A DNA stretch of 64,000 nt from Hamadaea sp. GTDB taxonomy: Bacteria > Actinomycetota > Actinomycetes > Mycobacteriales > Micromonosporaceae. The notes under the pieces are model-generated. The model saw only the letters and a program-made list of their open reading frames with translations, was not told the origin of the DNA and did no database searches. Position 1 is the stretch's first letter. Every line of letters begins with the position of its first letter. Shown one piece after another: positions 1-8,345 of the stretch. A program made the position numbers and the translations under genes. The stretch is taken from NCBI RefSeq assembly GCF_013362815.1, contig NZ_JABFVK010000043.1, positions 124,001-188,000 of the forward strand. The letters run 5' to 3'.

Positions 1-366
1 GGCCGACACCGTCGTGTTCGACGTCGTGCCCGGTGACGGCGCTGACCGAAGCTGGTTCTCCGTCGACGAACCTCAGCGCCGGGTCGGCCCCAACGAATCC
101 GTCGAATTCCTGGTCAAACTCAAGGTTCCCGCGGGTACGCCACCCGCCCGCGCCGATGTCGTGGGGTTGGCGTACTCGGCCAACACCGCCCCCGAAGAGT
201 CCTCACGGACCAGCGGGCGGGTGGCCTTCGAGTGGAAGCCGAAGGAGAAGCCCAAGCCGATCTGGCCGTGGATCGCCGTGGCGGTGGCCCTGGTCCTGCT
301 CGTCGGCAGCGTCGTGACCTGGCTGCTCGTCTCGAACAAGGGCAAGCCGGTGGTCCTGCCGAGCAC
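1..366. repeat. Direct repeat, copy 1 (partner 1061-1426)
   Basis: Positions 1-366 match 1061-1426 with only four substitutions, at 279, 280, 283 and 286. Identity then stops abruptly. The repeat covers the N-terminal domain, the membrane segment and the start of the linker of two adjacent genes. Identity that includes third codon positions means recent duplication or gene conversion. Confidence 0.95.
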
Positions 367-919
367 CTCGCCGTCGCCGTCGGCCGCACCGACCGGCCCG
401 AAACCGACCAGCGCGCCACCCGAGTCGCCCTGGCCGTCCAATCCGGACTGTCTGGCGCACGACCCCAACAACGTCACGGTCACATTCAACGGCTCGTTCA
501 ACGTCTGGCAGGTCATCTCGGGCAATCAGGCGATGATGGCGTTCAAACGCCAGGAGGACGCAGTCGCCGGGCAGGCGCTCGCGCAGGCCTACCGGCTGCA
601 GTGCTTCGTCGGCCGGGACAACACGAGACCCGACCGCTACCGGTACATCTACACGTACTGGAAGGAGCCGGTGCGCCCGGCGCCCGCCATCGCCAACCCG
701 GACTGTCTGTCGCACGACCCCACCTCGCTTACGGTCGCCAACGCGGGCGACATCGGCTGGCGAGTCCAAAGCGGCAGCGAGTACATCGAGGTCATGTCGA
801 CCGAGGCGGATGCGAACAACGTGCTCTTGGTGATGCGGCACCACACCGCACACTGCTACGTCGGCCGCGGATACACCGGTGCCGATCGGCTCCAGTACAT
901 CGTGGAGTGGGGCCGATGA
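2..919 (+). CDS. Membrane-anchored surface protein with two C-terminal Cys repeats (5' end outside window)
   Basis: The reading frame is open from the window edge. By alignment with the next gene about 34 N-terminal residues are missing. Visible parts in order are an Ig-like N-terminal domain, one hydrophobic membrane segment (about nt 260-330), a Ser/Pro/Thr linker, and two tandem repeats of about 80 residues (from nt 440 and nt 695). Each repeat begins NPDCL and carries a second Cys in a C(F/Y)VGR motif. The downstream paralogue has no signal peptide, so I infer an N-in topology with the repeats outside the cell. The first 366 nt are almost identical to 1061-1426. I do not recognise a named family and assign no function. 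Confidence 0.75.
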   Translation, partial: ADTVVFDVVPGDGADRSWFSVDEPQRRVGPNESVEFLVKLKVPAGTPPARADVVGLAYSANTAPEESSRTSGRVAFEWKPKEKPKPIWPWIAVAVALVLLVGSVVTWLLVSNKGKPVVLPSTSPSPSAAPTGPKPTSAPPESPWPSNPDCLAHDPNNVTVTFNGSFNVWQVISGNQAMMAFKRQEDAVAGQALAQAYRLQCFVGRDNTRPDRYRYIYTYWKEPVRPAPAIANPDCLSHDPTSLTVANAGDIGWRVQSGSEYIEVMSTEADANNVLLVMRHHTAHCYVGRGYTGADRLQYIVEWGR

Positions 920-959
920 ACCTCACTCCCGCCTTCCCCGAGTTCTCAAGGAGCCCCTT

Positions 960-1964
960 ATGACGACCGAGTGGGCCGTGGTCCCCCTCGCCGAACAGTT
1001 CACCCTGAACGCCGAGAACACCGGTGAGCTCAAGTTCAGCGTCACCAATCCCGGCGCGGTGGCCGACACCGTCGTGTTCGACGTCGTGCCCGGTGACGGC
1101 GCTGACCGAAGCTGGTTCTCCGTCGACGAACCTCAGCGCCGGGTCGGCCCCAACGAATCCGTCGAATTCCTGGTCAAACTCAAGGTTCCCGCGGGTACGC
1201 CACCCGCCCGCGCCGATGTCGTGGGGTTGGCGTACTCGGCCAACACCGCCCCCGAAGAGTCCTCACGGACCAGCGGGCGGGTGGCCTTCGAGTGGAAGCC
1301 GAAGGAGAAGCCCAAGCCGATCTGGCCGTGGATCGCCGCCGCCGTCGCCCTGGTCCTGCTCGTCGGCAGCGTCGTGACCTGGCTGCTCGTCTCGAACAAG
1401 GGCAAGCCGGTGGTCCTGCCGAGCACCAGCCCGTCGGCGGCTTCACCGGCTCCGGTGCCGCCGATCAACCTGACCTTCGAGGCCGAGAACCTCGTCTCCA
1501 CCGCTCAGCTCTCCCGCAAGGTGGGGTCGACGGCCGTCGTGGTCCAGGACAACTGCTGCAACATCGCTTGGAGCGGCAACCGCCAGCTGTGGTTCCAGGC
1601 GCATGCCGTGGACGAGACGTTGTCGGTCAGCTTCTCGACGCCGCGGGAAGCGACCCTCGCCCTGAAGACGATCCGCACGACGTCGTTCGACTACGCCGAC
1701 ACGGTGTGGACTGTGGACGGTCAGCTCGTCGGCGGCACGTTCGCCGGCTTCACGGCAGACGTCCGGAAGACCGCACTGCTGAACGTCGGCTCGTTCAAAC
1801 TGGCCGCCGGTACGCATACGCTCACCCTGCGGATCGTCGGCAAGAACGCGGCGAGCGGCGGCTACTTCGCCGGGGTGGACCAGATCGTGATCACCTCGTC
1901 CGTCGGCGTCGTCAACCCCGGGGACCTCGTGCTCATCACGAAGATCCCCCTGCTGAAGCAGTGA
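960..1964 (+). CDS. Membrane-anchored surface protein with a CBM-like C-terminal domain
   Basis: This 334-residue protein starts at the ATG at 960, which has AAGGAG six bases upstream; the longer upstream ORF lacks a ribosome site. Residues 1-118 form a beta-rich Ig-like domain of the type that begins with a 'VTN' strand. Residues about 122-145 are one membrane helix, followed by a Ser/Pro linker. Residues about 167-320 resemble a carbohydrate-binding-module (CBM6/35-like) beta-sandwich, starting FEAEN and ending VDQIVITS. The N-terminal half is nearly identical to the preceding gene, while the outer domain is unrelated to it. A role in binding a glycan outside the cell is inferred from fold resemblance only. 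Confidence 0.75.
   Translation: MTTEWAVVPLAEQFTLNAENTGELKFSVTNPGAVADTVVFDVVPGDGADRSWFSVDEPQRRVGPNESVEFLVKLKVPAGTPPARADVVGLAYSANTAPEESSRTSGRVAFEWKPKEKPKPIWPWIAAAVALVLLVGSVVTWLLVSNKGKPVVLPSTSPSAASPAPVPPINLTFEAENLVSTAQLSRKVGSTAVVVQDNCCNIAWSGNRQLWFQAHAVDETLSVSFSTPREATLALKTIRTTSFDYADTVWTVDGQLVGGTFAGFTADVRKTALLNVGSFKLAAGTHTLTLRIVGKNAASGGYFAGVDQIVITSSVGVVNPGDLVLITKIPLLKQ
1061..1426. repeat. Direct repeat, copy 2 (partner 1-366)
   Basis: Second copy of the anchor module described at 1-366, at an offset of 1060 bp. The end of homology falls in the Ser/Pro linker, directly before the differing outer domains. Confidence 0.95.
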
Positions 1965-1974
1965 GAGCGCAGTC

Positions 1975-2472
1975 GTGAGCGGCAAGCAGAAGGCGCTGCT
2001 GATCGGGCTGGCCGTCGTGCTGGTCGTCCTCTTCGTGCTGGCCGTCGGGATCGGCGGCCGGCGCGGGGACGGCGACCCCGCCGATCCCCCGGACTTCCTG
2101 AGCTGGCTGGGCAAGTTCGGGGCGAAACAGTCGGCGGTGGACCCGGCGACGGTACGCAGCGACTGCGCGGTCGACGGCAAACCCACCACCTTCACCTTCA
2201 CCGGCTCGTGCACGCTGACCGTGGCCGACCCCGGTGCGCTGAAGACGCTGACCCTGCGCAGCTCGAAGGCGTTCGGCGTCCAGGCGCCCGCTCCCGGGGG
2301 AGCCGATGTGCAGGTCAAGGACACCGTTTCACCGTCGCCTCAACCGTCACCTGCCCCTTCGTCGGCATCGTCCCAGGCGGTGGCCAAGATCGCCGTGGAC
2401 CGGACGACGGAGATCGTGCTGACCTGCCCCGGCTTCGGCACCCAATGCACCGTCGTCGCGACGGCCGGCTGA
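1975..2472 (+). CDS. Small single-span membrane protein
   Basis: A GTG start 10 nt after the preceding stop gives 165 residues. Residues 7-27 form one hydrophobic helix. The rest is predicted outside the membrane and contains four cysteines and a Ser/Pro linker (about residues 117-133). It lies in the same run as the two anchor proteins and the next gene, so co-transcription is likely. No family was recognised. The four cysteines could form two disulfides in an exported domain, which is an inference. Confidence 0.65.
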   Translation: MSGKQKALLIGLAVVLVVLFVLAVGIGGRRGDGDPADPPDFLSWLGKFGAKQSAVDPATVRSDCAVDGKPTTFTFTGSCTLTVADPGALKTLTLRSSKAFGVQAPAPGGADVQVKDTVSPSPQPSPAPSSASSQAVAKIAVDRTTEIVLTCPGFGTQCTVVATAG

Positions 2473-2485
2473 TCGAGGAGGAGAC

Positions 2486-3241
2486 ATGGGCGAACTACGC
2501 AAGCCGTTCCTGCTCCTGGCCTTCTTGGCCGTGCTGCTGGTCGTGCTGGTCGAGCTCGGCTCCGGGCTCATGCTCGGGGGGTTCGACGCCTCCGGAGCTT
2601 TGGCGCACACCGCCGGCGGGATGGACGTCGACCTCGGCGACGTCGGCAACGTCTCCGAGCCGCCCGGCCGCGGGATCATGTACCTGGCCTTCGTCGACAT
2701 AATCGCGCTCTACACGACCGGGCTGTTCACGCTGAGCCTGATCGTGCCCGACCGCGTACAGGGACGGGTGCAGGGCGTGGCGACCCTGATCGGCTCGATA
2801 ATCCTGATCATCGTCTCGATCGTCATGCTGATCATCGCGTTCGTCGAACTGATGATCATGATCTCGCTGGTCTTCGCGTTCCCGTTCGGGACGATCGCGT
2901 ACCTCGCGATCTGGGGGTTCTTCCCGACGGCCAAAGCCTCGGTGATCATCGGCCTGCTGATGTTCCTCAAGCTGGCCTGGGCGGTCCTGCTGATCCTGGC
3001 TCAGCCGCGATTCCTGCAGAACAAGGGACTCGTGCTGCTGATCCTGACCTCGTTGGTCTGCACGATCTGCCTGGAGTTCCTGCACGGCCTACTGCCGACG
3101 ATCTTCGTGAGCATCCTCGACGACGTCGGCGCGATCATCTTCGCCGTCACCGGCATCGTATGGGGCATCGTGCTGCTCGTCGGCTCGATTCCCGCCATCG
3201 TCAAGGCCGTACGCGTCACCGCTTCGCTCGCCAAGACTTAG
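2486..3241 (+). CDS. Polytopic membrane protein of unknown function
   Basis: This 251-residue protein starts at an ATG with GAGGAGGAG just upstream. It has an N-terminal hydrophobic segment (residues 9-31), a polar stretch to about residue 62, then roughly six further hydrophobic segments, giving about seven in all. There are no catalytic motifs, nucleotide-binding loops or conserved charged pairs I can assign. It ends the left-hand membrane-protein run and is followed by a long palindrome that probably terminates transcription. Confidence 0.7.
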   Translation: MGELRKPFLLLAFLAVLLVVLVELGSGLMLGGFDASGALAHTAGGMDVDLGDVGNVSEPPGRGIMYLAFVDIIALYTTGLFTLSLIVPDRVQGRVQGVATLIGSIILIIVSIVMLIIAFVELMIMISLVFAFPFGTIAYLAIWGFFPTAKASVIIGLLMFLKLAWAVLLILAQPRFLQNKGLVLLILTSLVCTICLEFLHGLLPTIFVSILDDVGAIIFAVTGIVWGIVLLVGSIPAIVKAVRVTASLAKT

Positions 3242-3262
3242 TTTCCTGCGGCGTTCCCCTGC

Positions 3263-3317
3263 GGATCAGGGATATGCATGCTTCCCGAGGTACCGGAAGC
3301 ATGCATATCCCTGATCC
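3263..3317. repeat. Perfect 23-bp inverted repeat (palindrome family A)
   Basis: The arms at 3263-3285 and 3295-3317 are perfectly complementary, with a 9-nt loop. The element lies between two convergent genes, so it may act as a bidirectional terminator, although it has no T-run. Its arm shares about 20 of 22 bases with the palindrome at 9850-9908, which marks it as a dispersed element. Confidence 0.9.
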
Positions 3318-3382
3318 GGTGCAGTCCGTCGCGTCAGCCGGGCGGATGCCCGGCGGGCGGCGCGCGGTCAGACGGTCCGTTG

Positions 3383-3667
3383 TCAGGCGTCGAAGGCGGG
3401 CTTCGCGCCGAGCAGATCGCTGACCGAGGACTTCGCCTTCGCCGACGCGTCCTTCGCCGTGGCGGCGGCCTGCTTGGCAGCATCGCCGGCCTGCGGCGAA
3501 TCGCTGAGCTCGGCCTCGACCTCGTCGATCATCACGGCGAGTTCCGCGTCGACCGCCTTGTCCCGGCTGCGCTTGCGGCGCACCGCGTACGCCGTGACAG
3601 CGGCAGCCGAACCCGCGGCGATGACTCCGGCCGCGATGTAGGTCTTCTTGCTGGGCATCTTGGGCAC
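3383..3667 (-). CDS. Small membrane-associated protein with Ala/Lys-rich tail
   Basis: Ninety-four residues from the GTG at 3667 (start VPKMPSKK, with GGAAGGGG upstream); the ORF continues further upstream without a ribosome site. A short hydrophobic segment (about residues 10-27) is followed by RRKR, an acidic stretch and an Ala/Lys-rich C-terminus. It resembles small DUF-type membrane-anchored proteins common in actinobacteria. It is convergent with the membrane protein at 2486 and divergent from the epimerase at 3784. Function unknown. Confidence 0.6.
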   Translation of the reverse strand: MPKMPSKKTYIAAGVIAAGSAAAVTAYAVRRKRSRDKAVDAELAVMIDEVEAELSDSPQAGDAAKQAAATAKDASAKAKSSVSDLLGAKPAFDA

Positions 3668-3783
3668 GTCCCCTTCCCGAGATCCTCCCGTGGTCCCGCG
3701 GATCAACCTAGCGGCCCTCGTGGGCGGTTCGCAGAAAAACGCCGATTTGTCGGCGCGGACGACGTACGGGCAGGATGAAGGGC

Positions 3784-4638
3784 ATGACACGGGTAGCGGT
3801 GACCGGCGGAAGTGGCAAACTCGGGCGAGCGGTAGTGACCGATCTACTCGCCCACGGCTACGAGGTGCACGTGCTGGACCTCGTGCCGCCGGCCGATCCG
3901 AGAGCGCGGTTCACCCGGGTCGAGCTGTCCGACTACGGGCAGGTCGCCGGCGCTTTGACCGCCGTGGACGACCGGTACGCCCACCTCGACGCCGTGGTGC
4001 ATCTCGCCGCGCTGCCCGCTCCCGGGGTGGCGCCGAACGCGGTGATCTTCCACAACAATGTGACGGCCAGCTACAACGTCTTCGAGGCGGCTCGCGTGGC
4101 CGGCATCCGCAACATCGTCTGGGCCTCCAGCGAAACGTTGCTCGGTCTGCCGTTGGACACGCCGCCGATCGCCATCCCGATCGACGAGACGCATCCGCCC
4201 CGGCCGGAATCGGCGTACTCGCTGGGCAAACTGGTCGACGAGACGATCGCGGCGCAGTTCTGCCGCTGGGACCCGCAGTTGAAGATGATCGCGCTGCGGT
4301 TCTCCAACGTGATGGAGCCCGCCGACTACGCCCGCTTCCCCGGCTTCGACGACGACGCCCGGCTGCGCAAGTGGAACCTGTGGGGCTACATCGACGCCCG
4401 CGACGGCGCGCAGGCGGTCCGCAAGTCCCTGGAGTACCCGACTCCCGGCCTGGAAATCTTCATCATCGCCAACGCGGACACCGTGATGAGCCGCCCGTCG
4501 GCGGAGTTGGCCGCCGAGGTCTTCCCGGACGTCGCGGTGACCCGGGAGGTCACCGGCACCGAGACGCTGCTGAGCATCGACAAGGCCCGCAAGCTGCTCG
4601 GCTACTCCCCCGAACACAGCTGGCGCACCTCCCCGTAG
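3784..4638 (+). CDS. NAD-dependent epimerase/dehydratase family protein
   Basis: Extended short-chain dehydrogenase of 284 residues. The glycine-rich NAD(P) site TGGSGKLG is at residues 7-14 (GxxGxxG at 8, 11 and 14). The catalytic YxxxK is Tyr145/Lys149 in AYSLGK, and a Ser pair at 115-116 sits where the catalytic Ser/Thr is expected. Such enzymes act on nucleotide sugars or related substrates in the cytosol; the substrate cannot be read here. The ATG at 3775 is an alternative start; I chose 3784 because it places the first beta strand immediately at the N-terminus. A long palindrome follows the gene. Confidence 0.85.
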   Translation: MTRVAVTGGSGKLGRAVVTDLLAHGYEVHVLDLVPPADPRARFTRVELSDYGQVAGALTAVDDRYAHLDAVVHLAALPAPGVAPNAVIFHNNVTASYNVFEAARVAGIRNIVWASSETLLGLPLDTPPIAIPIDETHPPRPESAYSLGKLVDETIAAQFCRWDPQLKMIALRFSNVMEPADYARFPGFDDDARLRKWNLWGYIDARDGAQAVRKSLEYPTPGLEIFIIANADTVMSRPSAELAAEVFPDVAVTREVTGTETLLSIDKARKLLGYSPEHSWRTSP

Positions 4639-4660
4639 CGTAGATCGCACCTCCCCGCCT

Positions 4661-4724
4661 CGTTGATCATGAACCTAGGGTTCCGTCCGACGGCGCGTCG
4701 GACCCCCTAGGTTCATGATCAACA
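4661..4724. repeat. Long imperfect palindrome (family C, GTTGATCATG ends)
   Basis: A left arm from 4662 and a right arm ending at 4723 pair over about 28 bases around a GCGC centre. It starts GTTGATCATGAACCTAGGG. The whole element is repeated almost base for base at 24608-24670 with about three differences, so it is a dispersed repeat rather than only a local terminator. Confidence 0.9.
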
Positions 4725-4787
4725 CGGGCTGGTGCCAACGCGGCGGCGACGGCACCCGCGGCAGGGCGTTGCCGACGATCGAGGCAC

Positions 4788-4793
4788 TAGAGT
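4788..4793 (+). promoter_or_regulatory. Likely -10 hexamer TAGAGT for a leaderless transcript
   Basis: TAGAGT ends six bases before the ATG at 4800, so transcription would begin at the start codon itself. No Shine-Dalgarno sequence is present and no convincing -35 at 16-18 bp is seen. Confidence 0.45.
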
Positions 4794-4799
4794 ATGCGA

Positions 4800-5342
4800 A
4801 TGCTCTTATGGCTACGACGCAACGTGTTCTGGCTTCGGGTGGAGGCGGCCCTGACCGTCCTCGGCCTGCTCGCCATCGGCGTCTCCGGGCCACTCCGCGA
4901 ACCGTCCGAAGTGGACCTGCTGAGCGCGCTCAGCCAGCGGATCGTGGCCGCGTTGGAAAACGCGTCGCCGACGGAGCATCACGACCACGGGCACGACATC
5001 GCCCAAGGCGATCGAGTGCTGTGCGCCGCCGAAGCCTTCGGCCACGAACCCGCCGACGCCCGACGCATCGAGGAAGTGCGCTGGGCGTACGCCTATTATC
5101 TGTGCGCCGCTGCTCCGTCGGGCACGCCATGGGACGTGGCGTCGCGCATCTCCGGACCGGTCGCCGTCCAGCTCAGCACGCCACCGGTCGTACGCATCGC
5201 GCAGTCCGGCGCGGGATACCCCGAACGCGTCAAAGCCCTGATTCCGGCGCGCTACCAGGCTCGGGCCAACGGGTTCGCCGACCGGTCGATCCCGGACGGA
5301 CTTCGGCGGCGGTACGAGACGGAGATCGCCAGCGCCCGTTGA
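4800..5342 (+). CDS. Putative exported or membrane-anchored protein, unknown function
   Basis: 180 residues from the ATG at 4800. An in-frame ATG at 4794 is possible, but it directly abuts the -10 hexamer. An N-terminal hydrophobic segment (about residues 10-30) looks like an uncleaved signal anchor. A HHDHGHD cluster near residue 62 could bind metal. Two cysteines lie further on. The stop codon lies inside the following palindrome, whose left arm begins at 5337. No family recognised. Confidence 0.6.
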   Translation: MLLWLRRNVFWLRVEAALTVLGLLAIGVSGPLREPSEVDLLSALSQRIVAALENASPTEHHDHGHDIAQGDRVLCAAEAFGHEPADARRIEEVRWAYAYYLCAAAPSGTPWDVASRISGPVAVQLSTPPVVRIAQSGAGYPERVKALIPARYQARANGFADRSIPDGLRRRYETEIASAR

Positions 5343-5400
5343 TCATGAGGTTAGGCGGTCAGACACGCCGTCAGGTGGGACCATAGGTTCATGATCAACG
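5337..5400. repeat. Palindrome, family C, containing a stop codon
   Basis: The outer arms CGTTGATCATGA and TCATGATCAACG are perfect complements, while the inside pairs only partly. The TGA of the preceding plus-strand gene lies in the left arm (5340-5342), and the stop of the convergent beta-galactosidase follows four bases after the right arm. It probably terminates both genes. Confidence 0.85.
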
Positions 5401-5403
5401 GGG

Positions 5404-8262
5404 TCAGGCGAGGGGGCTGAAGGTGACCGCGAACGACATCGGGGCGGCGACCAAGTCGTACGCCGGCAGCGTCTTCGGGCCGCAGGAGGCCGAGCCGATC
5501 CCGTGCTGGGCGAGGTCGACGTTGACCCAGACCCGGTCGCCGGGCACGAGGTCGGGAGCGTGCTTCGCCGCGGCGAGCTGCTCCGACGTCCACCGGCGGG
5601 CGGTGAGCTGGAAGACCGGGTCGCCTTCGATCCGCAGGCCCAACCCGGAGAAGTCGACGAGCTCGGCCCAGCGGACGTCGATGCGCGACCCGTTCTCCTG
5701 GGGCATCACGTAAGGCGTCTGCATCTTGTCGACTGTGGATTCGAAACGGCCGATCCGCGCCGCCTGCCGGACGTCGGCGTACGCCTCGCCGGGGCCGCCG
5801 CCGTACCAGGTCACGCCGTCGATGAGACCGGGCAGCCCGAACCGGATCCCCAGCCGGGGCAGCACGACCGGCCACTCCCCGTCCGGTTCGACCGCCAGCT
5901 CCAGGCGCAGCCGCTCTTCGTCCGCCGTCCACCGGTACGTCGCGAACAACCCGAAGTCGCCGGCCGCCGCAGCCGCCCGCGTACGCACCACCAGCGCGTC
6001 ACTCTCCACAGTGGAGGAGATCAGCCGCTCGCGTACGCGATGCAGCCCGTGCTTGCGCCACTCGTCGGCCAGCTTCCCGGTGAAGCCCTCGTCGTTGTCG
6101 GTCGGTGCGCGCCAGACGTCCAGCCGCGGCGACTCGAACGCGACCCCGCCGATGCCGGTGAGCCGGCCGTTGGCGAACCGCCCCGGGCCTACCCGCTGCG
6201 CGGAGGCCGGCCGTCGCACCGCGTTGAGCGGCCTAGGAGACCAGGCGACCGCCTGCCATTGACCCCACGCGATCTCATGTTCGGCCGCCGCCCACGGAGT
6301 GTCCTTGGCCAGCACGGCTCGCACCGTCCAGTACGCCTCTCCCGCAGGCGCGCCCTTCGGCGCCGGGGGCAGCGGCAGGTCCACGTGCGCGCCCGCGGCG
6401 ACCGCCGGGCAGGGCAGCTCACCGGCGCCGAGAACGATCCCCTGTACCTGATACGACCAGCGCAGCCGGATGTCGATCAGCTCGGCGAAGTCATACAAAT
6501 TCGTGATCCGCACAGTTCCAGCAGCGCCAGAAGTGATCCGGATCGGTTCGACGACCTTCTTGAACTCCAGCAACCCGGGTGACGGCGTACGGTCCGGGAA
6601 GAGGAGGCCGTCGCAGACGAAGTTCCCGTCGTGCACCTCCTCGCCGAAGTCGCCGCCGTAGCCGTAGATCTCCCGGCCCTCGGCGTCCCGCGTACGCAGA
6701 CCGTGGTCGATCCACTCCCAGATGAACCCGCCCTGGAGGCGGTCGTGGCGCTCGAAGAGCTGCTGGTACTCCAGGATGCCGCCGGGGCCGTTGCCCATGG
6801 CGTGCCCGTATTCGCAGAGGATGAACGGCATCCGGCGGCGGCGCGCGTCGAGCTCGGCGTCGTCGAGCGGAGCCTCCGCGCCCTGCCCGATCAGAGCCAC
6901 CTCGTCCTGGTGGGCGTACATGCGGGAGTAGACGTCGACGTACTGGCAGGAGCGGTCGCCCTCGTAGTGCAGCGGACGGCTCGGATCCAGCTCCCGGATC
7001 GCCGTCGCCATGTGACCGAGGTTCTCGCCGACTCCGGCCTCGTTCCCCAGCGACCACATGATGATCGAGGGATGGTTCCGATCCCGGGCGACCATCCGGA
7101 CGGCCCGGTCGACCAGCGCCTCCCGCCAGGCCGGATCGTCCGTCGGATTACGCCGCCAGCCGGTCTCCTCGAACCCGTGCGTCTCCAGATCGCACTCGTC
7201 GACGACCCACAGTCCCAGCTCGTCGCAGAGGTCCAGGAACCGCGGGTGCGGCGGATAGTGACTGGTGCGGACGGCGTTGACGTTGTGCCGCTTCATCAGC
7301 AGCAGGTCGGCCCGCATGACCTCGTCGGTCATGACCCGGCCGTGGTCGGGGTCGAACTCGTGCCGGTTGACTCCTCGCAACAGGATCGGGCGGCCGTTCA
7401 CCCGCAGTATGCCGTCCACGATGGACACAGTGCGGAAGCCGACCTGGAGTACGGCCCGTTCGGTCGCCGTGGCCACCTCTACGCGGTAGAGCCGGGGCGT
7501 CTCGGCCGTCCACGGCTGCACCGGGCGGCTCACCGACTCCCCGGCCGCGACGTCGATGCCCAGTTCGGCGCAGGTCACCCGGGCGCCGCCGGCCGGCACG
7601 TCGACCACCAACGTGCCCAGACCGCTGCTTTCGGCGTACGAGCTGGTGAGGTGAATGTCGGGCAGACCGGCCGTGGGCCGGGCGATCAGGGTGACGTCCC
7701 GGAAGATCCCCGGAAGCCACCACATGTCCTGATCCTCGACGTACGTCGCCGCGGACCATTGGTGCACGCGGACCGCGACCACGTTGCCGGTCGGGCGCAG
7801 CAGGTGGCCGACGGCGAACTCGACGGGCAGCCGCGAGCCGAACGTGATGCCCAGCTCGACGCCGTTGAGCCAGACCTTCCCGCACGACTCGACGCCGTCG
7901 AACCGCAGCACGGCGTCACCACCCGGCCACTCCGCGGGCAGGTCAAAGACGAGCCGATGATCGCCTGTGGGGTTCTCGTCCGGCACGAACGGCGGGTCGA
8001 TCGGGATGGGAAACTGCACGTTCGTGTAGATCGGCCGGCCCCACTCACCGTCGCCGTAGAGCGGCCAATGCGACGGAACCGGCAGCTCCGCCCAGCTCGC
8101 GTCGTCGAACCCCGGGTCGGCGAAATCCTCGGGCGCGCCCGCCTGCGGCCACCAACGGAACCGCCAGATCCCGTTCAAACTCAGCCGAGGCGCGTCGGAG
8201 ACGACGTGCGCGCGGGGCGGAAGGCCGCCGGTGCCGGGTGAGATGACCTGGTGGTACGCCAC
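5404..8262 (-). CDS. Beta-galactosidase, glycoside hydrolase family 2 (LacZ type)
   Basis: 952 residues from a GTG with GGGAG upstream, close to the roughly 1000 usual for LacZ. Domains in order are a sugar-binding jelly roll (about 30-200), an Ig-like domain, a TIM barrel (about 280-580), and a C-terminal beta-galactosidase small-chain-like domain containing GGGPGE. The acid/base is Glu408 in SLGNEAG and the nucleophile is Glu484 in ILCEYGHAMGNG. It hydrolyses terminal beta-galactosides; no signal peptide is seen, so it should be cytosolic. No regulator or sugar transporter lies beside it, so the natural substrate is uncertain. Confidence 0.95.
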   Translation of the reverse strand: MAYHQVISPGTGGLPPRAHVVSDAPRLSLNGIWRFRWWPQAGAPEDFADPGFDDASWAELPVPSHWPLYGDGEWGRPIYTNVQFPIPIDPPFVPDENPTGDHRLVFDLPAEWPGGDAVLRFDGVESCGKVWLNGVELGITFGSRLPVEFAVGHLLRPTGNVVAVRVHQWSAATYVEDQDMWWLPGIFRDVTLIARPTAGLPDIHLTSSYAESSGLGTLVVDVPAGGARVTCAELGIDVAAGESVSRPVQPWTAETPRLYRVEVATATERAVLQVGFRTVSIVDGILRVNGRPILLRGVNRHEFDPDHGRVMTDEVMRADLLLMKRHNVNAVRTSHYPPHPRFLDLCDELGLWVVDECDLETHGFEETGWRRNPTDDPAWREALVDRAVRMVARDRNHPSIIMWSLGNEAGVGENLGHMATAIRELDPSRPLHYEGDRSCQYVDVYSRMYAHQDEVALIGQGAEAPLDDAELDARRRRMPFILCEYGHAMGNGPGGILEYQQLFERHDRLQGGFIWEWIDHGLRTRDAEGREIYGYGGDFGEEVHDGNFVCDGLLFPDRTPSPGLLEFKKVVEPIRITSGAAGTVRITNLYDFAELIDIRLRWSYQVQGIVLGAGELPCPAVAAGAHVDLPLPPAPKGAPAGEAYWTVRAVLAKDTPWAAAEHEIAWGQWQAVAWSPRPLNAVRRPASAQRVGPGRFANGRLTGIGGVAFESPRLDVWRAPTDNDEGFTGKLADEWRKHGLHRVRERLISSTVESDALVVRTRAAAAAGDFGLFATYRWTADEERLRLELAVEPDGEWPVVLPRLGIRFGLPGLIDGVTWYGGGPGEAYADVRQAARIGRFESTVDKMQTPYVMPQENGSRIDVRWAELVDFSGLGLRIEGDPVFQLTARRWTSEQLAAAKHAPDLVPGDRVWVNVDLAQHGIGSASCGPKTLPAYDLVAAPMSFAVTFSPLA

Positions 8263-8345
8263 AAGTGCTCCCGTGTCGCGAAGATGTTGCGCTGCCGTGC
8301 CCCGCCAATGTAGCCGACGATCTTGACCAGGGGCGTACGCCGAGG

